Positions 62,792-64,000 of a DNA stretch of 64,000 bases are shown here, in pieces. Origin of the DNA: Alteripontixanthobacter maritimus (GTDB lineage Bacteria; Pseudomonadota; Alphaproteobacteria; Sphingomonadales; Sphingomonadaceae). Every line of letters starts with the position of its first letter. The first letter of the stretch is position 1. Position numbers and translations under genes: made by a program. The stretch spans positions 62,001 through 126,000 of the forward strand of contig NZ_QBKA01000002.1 in NCBI RefSeq assembly GCF_003340475.1, written 5' to 3'. The notes beneath the pieces were generated by a model, which ran no database searches, had not been told where the DNA came from, and worked only from the letters and a program-made list of their open reading frames with translations.

Positions 62792-63343
62792 TCAGGCCGA
62801 AGGTCGGGAGATGGTGCCGATCGCCAGCAGTGGCGCTGTCCCATCGGACCGATTGGCAAGACGCAACTGTTCGCGCCGGTTAAGTTTCGCGGTCAGCCGT
62901 TTCAGCTTGATAGGCGAATCGGACATGACGATATTGGCGAGAAACGCCTGGCCTGGCCGCGCCTCTTCGGGGAATTGCTCCAGAACCGTCAGGTTTTGAA
63001 CCGCCCGTGTAGCTATCCGGTCAAGCATGTGGTTGCCGGATTTGCGATAGTGGCCGACATTGACGACGTTGCCTTGGCCATCATGTTCGAAACGAACCTG
63101 TGCGATACCGGACACGCTCGATGCGCGGTTGTTGACTATCGATCGTTCCACTCGGTCCAATTGTCGTTCCAGGTCAAGTCTGGCGCGGTCAGCGAAAACC
63201 TGCGCATCGCTGCTCACGATGATATCGCGGCTTGGAATATTCTGGCCGGAGCCTCCTTCGCGACCATAGACAGGCAGTGCAACAGACAACGCCAGCAACG
63301 ACGTCAGCATAATTGCCAAAGTTACAGAAAGTATATATTTCAT
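62792..63343 (-). CDS. Secreted TonB C-terminal-domain-like protein
   Basis: 183 residues: a signal peptide (YILSVTLAIMLTSLLALSVALPVYG), a coiled-coil-like segment (ARLDLERQLDRVERSI), then GIAQVRFEHDGQGNVVNVGHYRKSGNHMLDRIATRAVQNL, which resembles the TonB/TolA C-terminal fold. AAAAAGGATG precedes the ATG. No N-terminal Pro-rich spacer, so it is not a classical energy transducer. It is the last complete gene of the window. Confidence 0.8.
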   Translation of the reverse strand: MKYILSVTLAIMLTSLLALSVALPVYGREGGSGQNIPSRDIIVSSDAQVFADRARLDLERQLDRVERSIVNNRASSVSGIAQVRFEHDGQGNVVNVGHYRKSGNHMLDRIATRAVQNLTVLEQFPEEARPGQAFLANIVMSDSPIKLKRLTAKLNRREQLRLANRSDGTAPLLAIGTISRPSA

Positions 63344-63726
63344 GGGATCATCCTTTTTAAAGTAAATGATCGACCATATTCGTATGCGAAAACGCTATTG
63401 CGACCCCACTACCTTCGCGACGACTTGATGGTCGATCGAGAAAGCGGCAACTGCGGTTCACCGGATTTCTGCTTACTATAATATAGGAAAAGGGCATCAA
63501 AGCAACGCAGTTCTGCCAATTTCCCAGGCGCCAGCTGCAAATCCTTGAATTAAAAATGACAATGTTAACGATGGAACGGCCGCCGCCCCTCCAGTTCACT
63601 CACTGTTCGCGCTTTTCCTAGATCGACTCGGCCCAAGGTTCAGCTTGCGGCGCCTATCGCACATGGCCATTTGCATGTGCGGCGCCGGTTTGCATGGAAC
63701 AAGGATCGCGCTGCGATAGTGGAGGC
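63344..63726. other. Intergenic stretch, no supported gene
   Basis: About 380 bases, AT-richer than the neighbours. An 80-codon minus-strand frame (63357-63599) has no ribosome site, signal or family pattern. It must contain the promoter of the 62792-63343 gene. Confidence 0.5.
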
Positions 63727-64000
63727 TCAGGCGGCTTTGGCATGTCCAGCTATGGCGTCAGCCATTTCGTCTACCAGTTCCAGCGGCAGATCATGGCCCA
63801 TGCCGGGGATGGTATGCAGCTTTGCCCCGGGAATAGCCTCCGCCGTGTCGTGACCACCTTCTACCGGCACCAAGGGATCGGCCTCACCATGGATGACAAG
63901 GGTCGGCGCTTTCACGGCCTGCAAGCGTTTGCGCCGGTCGCCATCGGCAATAATCGCGGCTAGCTGGCGCGGCATTCCCGTGGGGTGGAAGCTGCGGTCG
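63727..64000 (-). CDS. Alpha/beta-hydrolase, C-terminal part (runs off the right edge)
   Basis: The frame is open to the window end (DRSFHPTGMPRQLAAIIADGDRRKRLQAV before the first internal ATG) and ends at 63727. It has the acid-loop APTLVIHGEADPLVPVEGG and the catalytic-His loop IPGMGHDLPLELVDE of the fold. The nucleophile half is beyond the window. Substrate unknown. Confidence 0.85.
   Translation of the reverse strand, partial: DRSFHPTGMPRQLAAIIADGDRRKRLQAVKAPTLVIHGEADPLVPVEGGHDTAEAIPGAKLHTIPGMGHDLPLELVDEMADAIAGHAKAA

Noticed and set aside
63357-63599. Minus-strand 80-codon frame
   Set aside because: No ribosome site or family pattern; AT-rich intergenic DNA.

Overview
The window looks like chromosome from an alphaproteobacterium of the Sphingomonadales, most likely the Erythrobacteraceae. 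This is inferred from gene content and codon style (high GC, several TonB-dependent receptors, a TonB receptor followed by a TPR-sulfotransferase, small DUF2171-type proteins, class Ia nrdAB without an N-terminal ATP cone). No rRNA gene or CRISPR array is visible. There is one tRNA (Gly, GCC).

Positions 1-8,800 are an accessory region with visibly lower GC and few housekeeping genes. It holds the start of a ParB-like protein running off the left edge, an XRE regulator/ImmA-type peptidase pair, a gene-free stretch with palindromic TTCCCTG repeats, and what I consider the main find: a microcin-like system. It has two tiny double-glycine-leader peptides and a one-helix membrane protein in a terminator-bounded operon (2313-2958), a divergent LysR regulator with a T-N11-A palindrome between them, a C39-peptidase ABC exporter (5374-7530) and its HlyD-type partner (7531-8760). 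A frameshifted fragment of a second exporter ATPase (4120-4290) shows that the locus has been duplicated and rearranged. A LuxR-type regulator fused to a catalytically dead alpha/beta-hydrolase domain is divergent from the exporter genes.

Positions 10,900-15,000 carry lipid- or nucleic-acid-ester hydrolases (an endonuclease/exonuclease/phosphatase-fold protein, a class 3 lipase, an alpha/beta hydrolase) with two unknown proteins. From 15,189 to 17,190 three adjacent genes (N-formylglutamate amidohydrolase, DUF1704/QEGLA metallopeptidase-like, ATP-grasp) are decayed by frameshifts and deletions. Next come catalase, protein-isoaspartate methyltransferase, an MFS and a BCCT transporter, a MaoC-type acyl-CoA hydratase, an acyl-CoA dehydrogenase resembling methylsuccinyl-CoA dehydrogenase, and a LacI regulator.

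Positions 27,000-30,860 are a tight three-gene operon starting with a TIR-transmembrane-TPR protein, a signalling or defence candidate. It is followed by a TonB receptor/TPR-sulfotransferase/Crp operon, glpD, a putA carrying an in-frame duplicated insert, dcd, a saccharopine-dehydrogenase-like reductase, a ZnuD-like TonB receptor, tRNA-Gly, a thioredoxin/TPR protein with a Lon-N-domain protein, and a translationally coupled yggT-folD-lipoprotein-marC operon downstream of argB.

Positions 52,100-54,850 hold three separate staphylococcal-nuclease-like genes. A palindromic MITE-like element and an AT-rich P-loop ATPase gene follow; the ATPase begins 4 nt after the nrdB stop and looks horizontally acquired. 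nrdB and nrdA are separated by about 2.5 kb of small membrane and stress-type genes, and nrdA has a candidate pair of NrdR boxes upstream. The window ends in a secreted TonB-C-like protein and the 3' part of an alpha/beta hydrolase gene.
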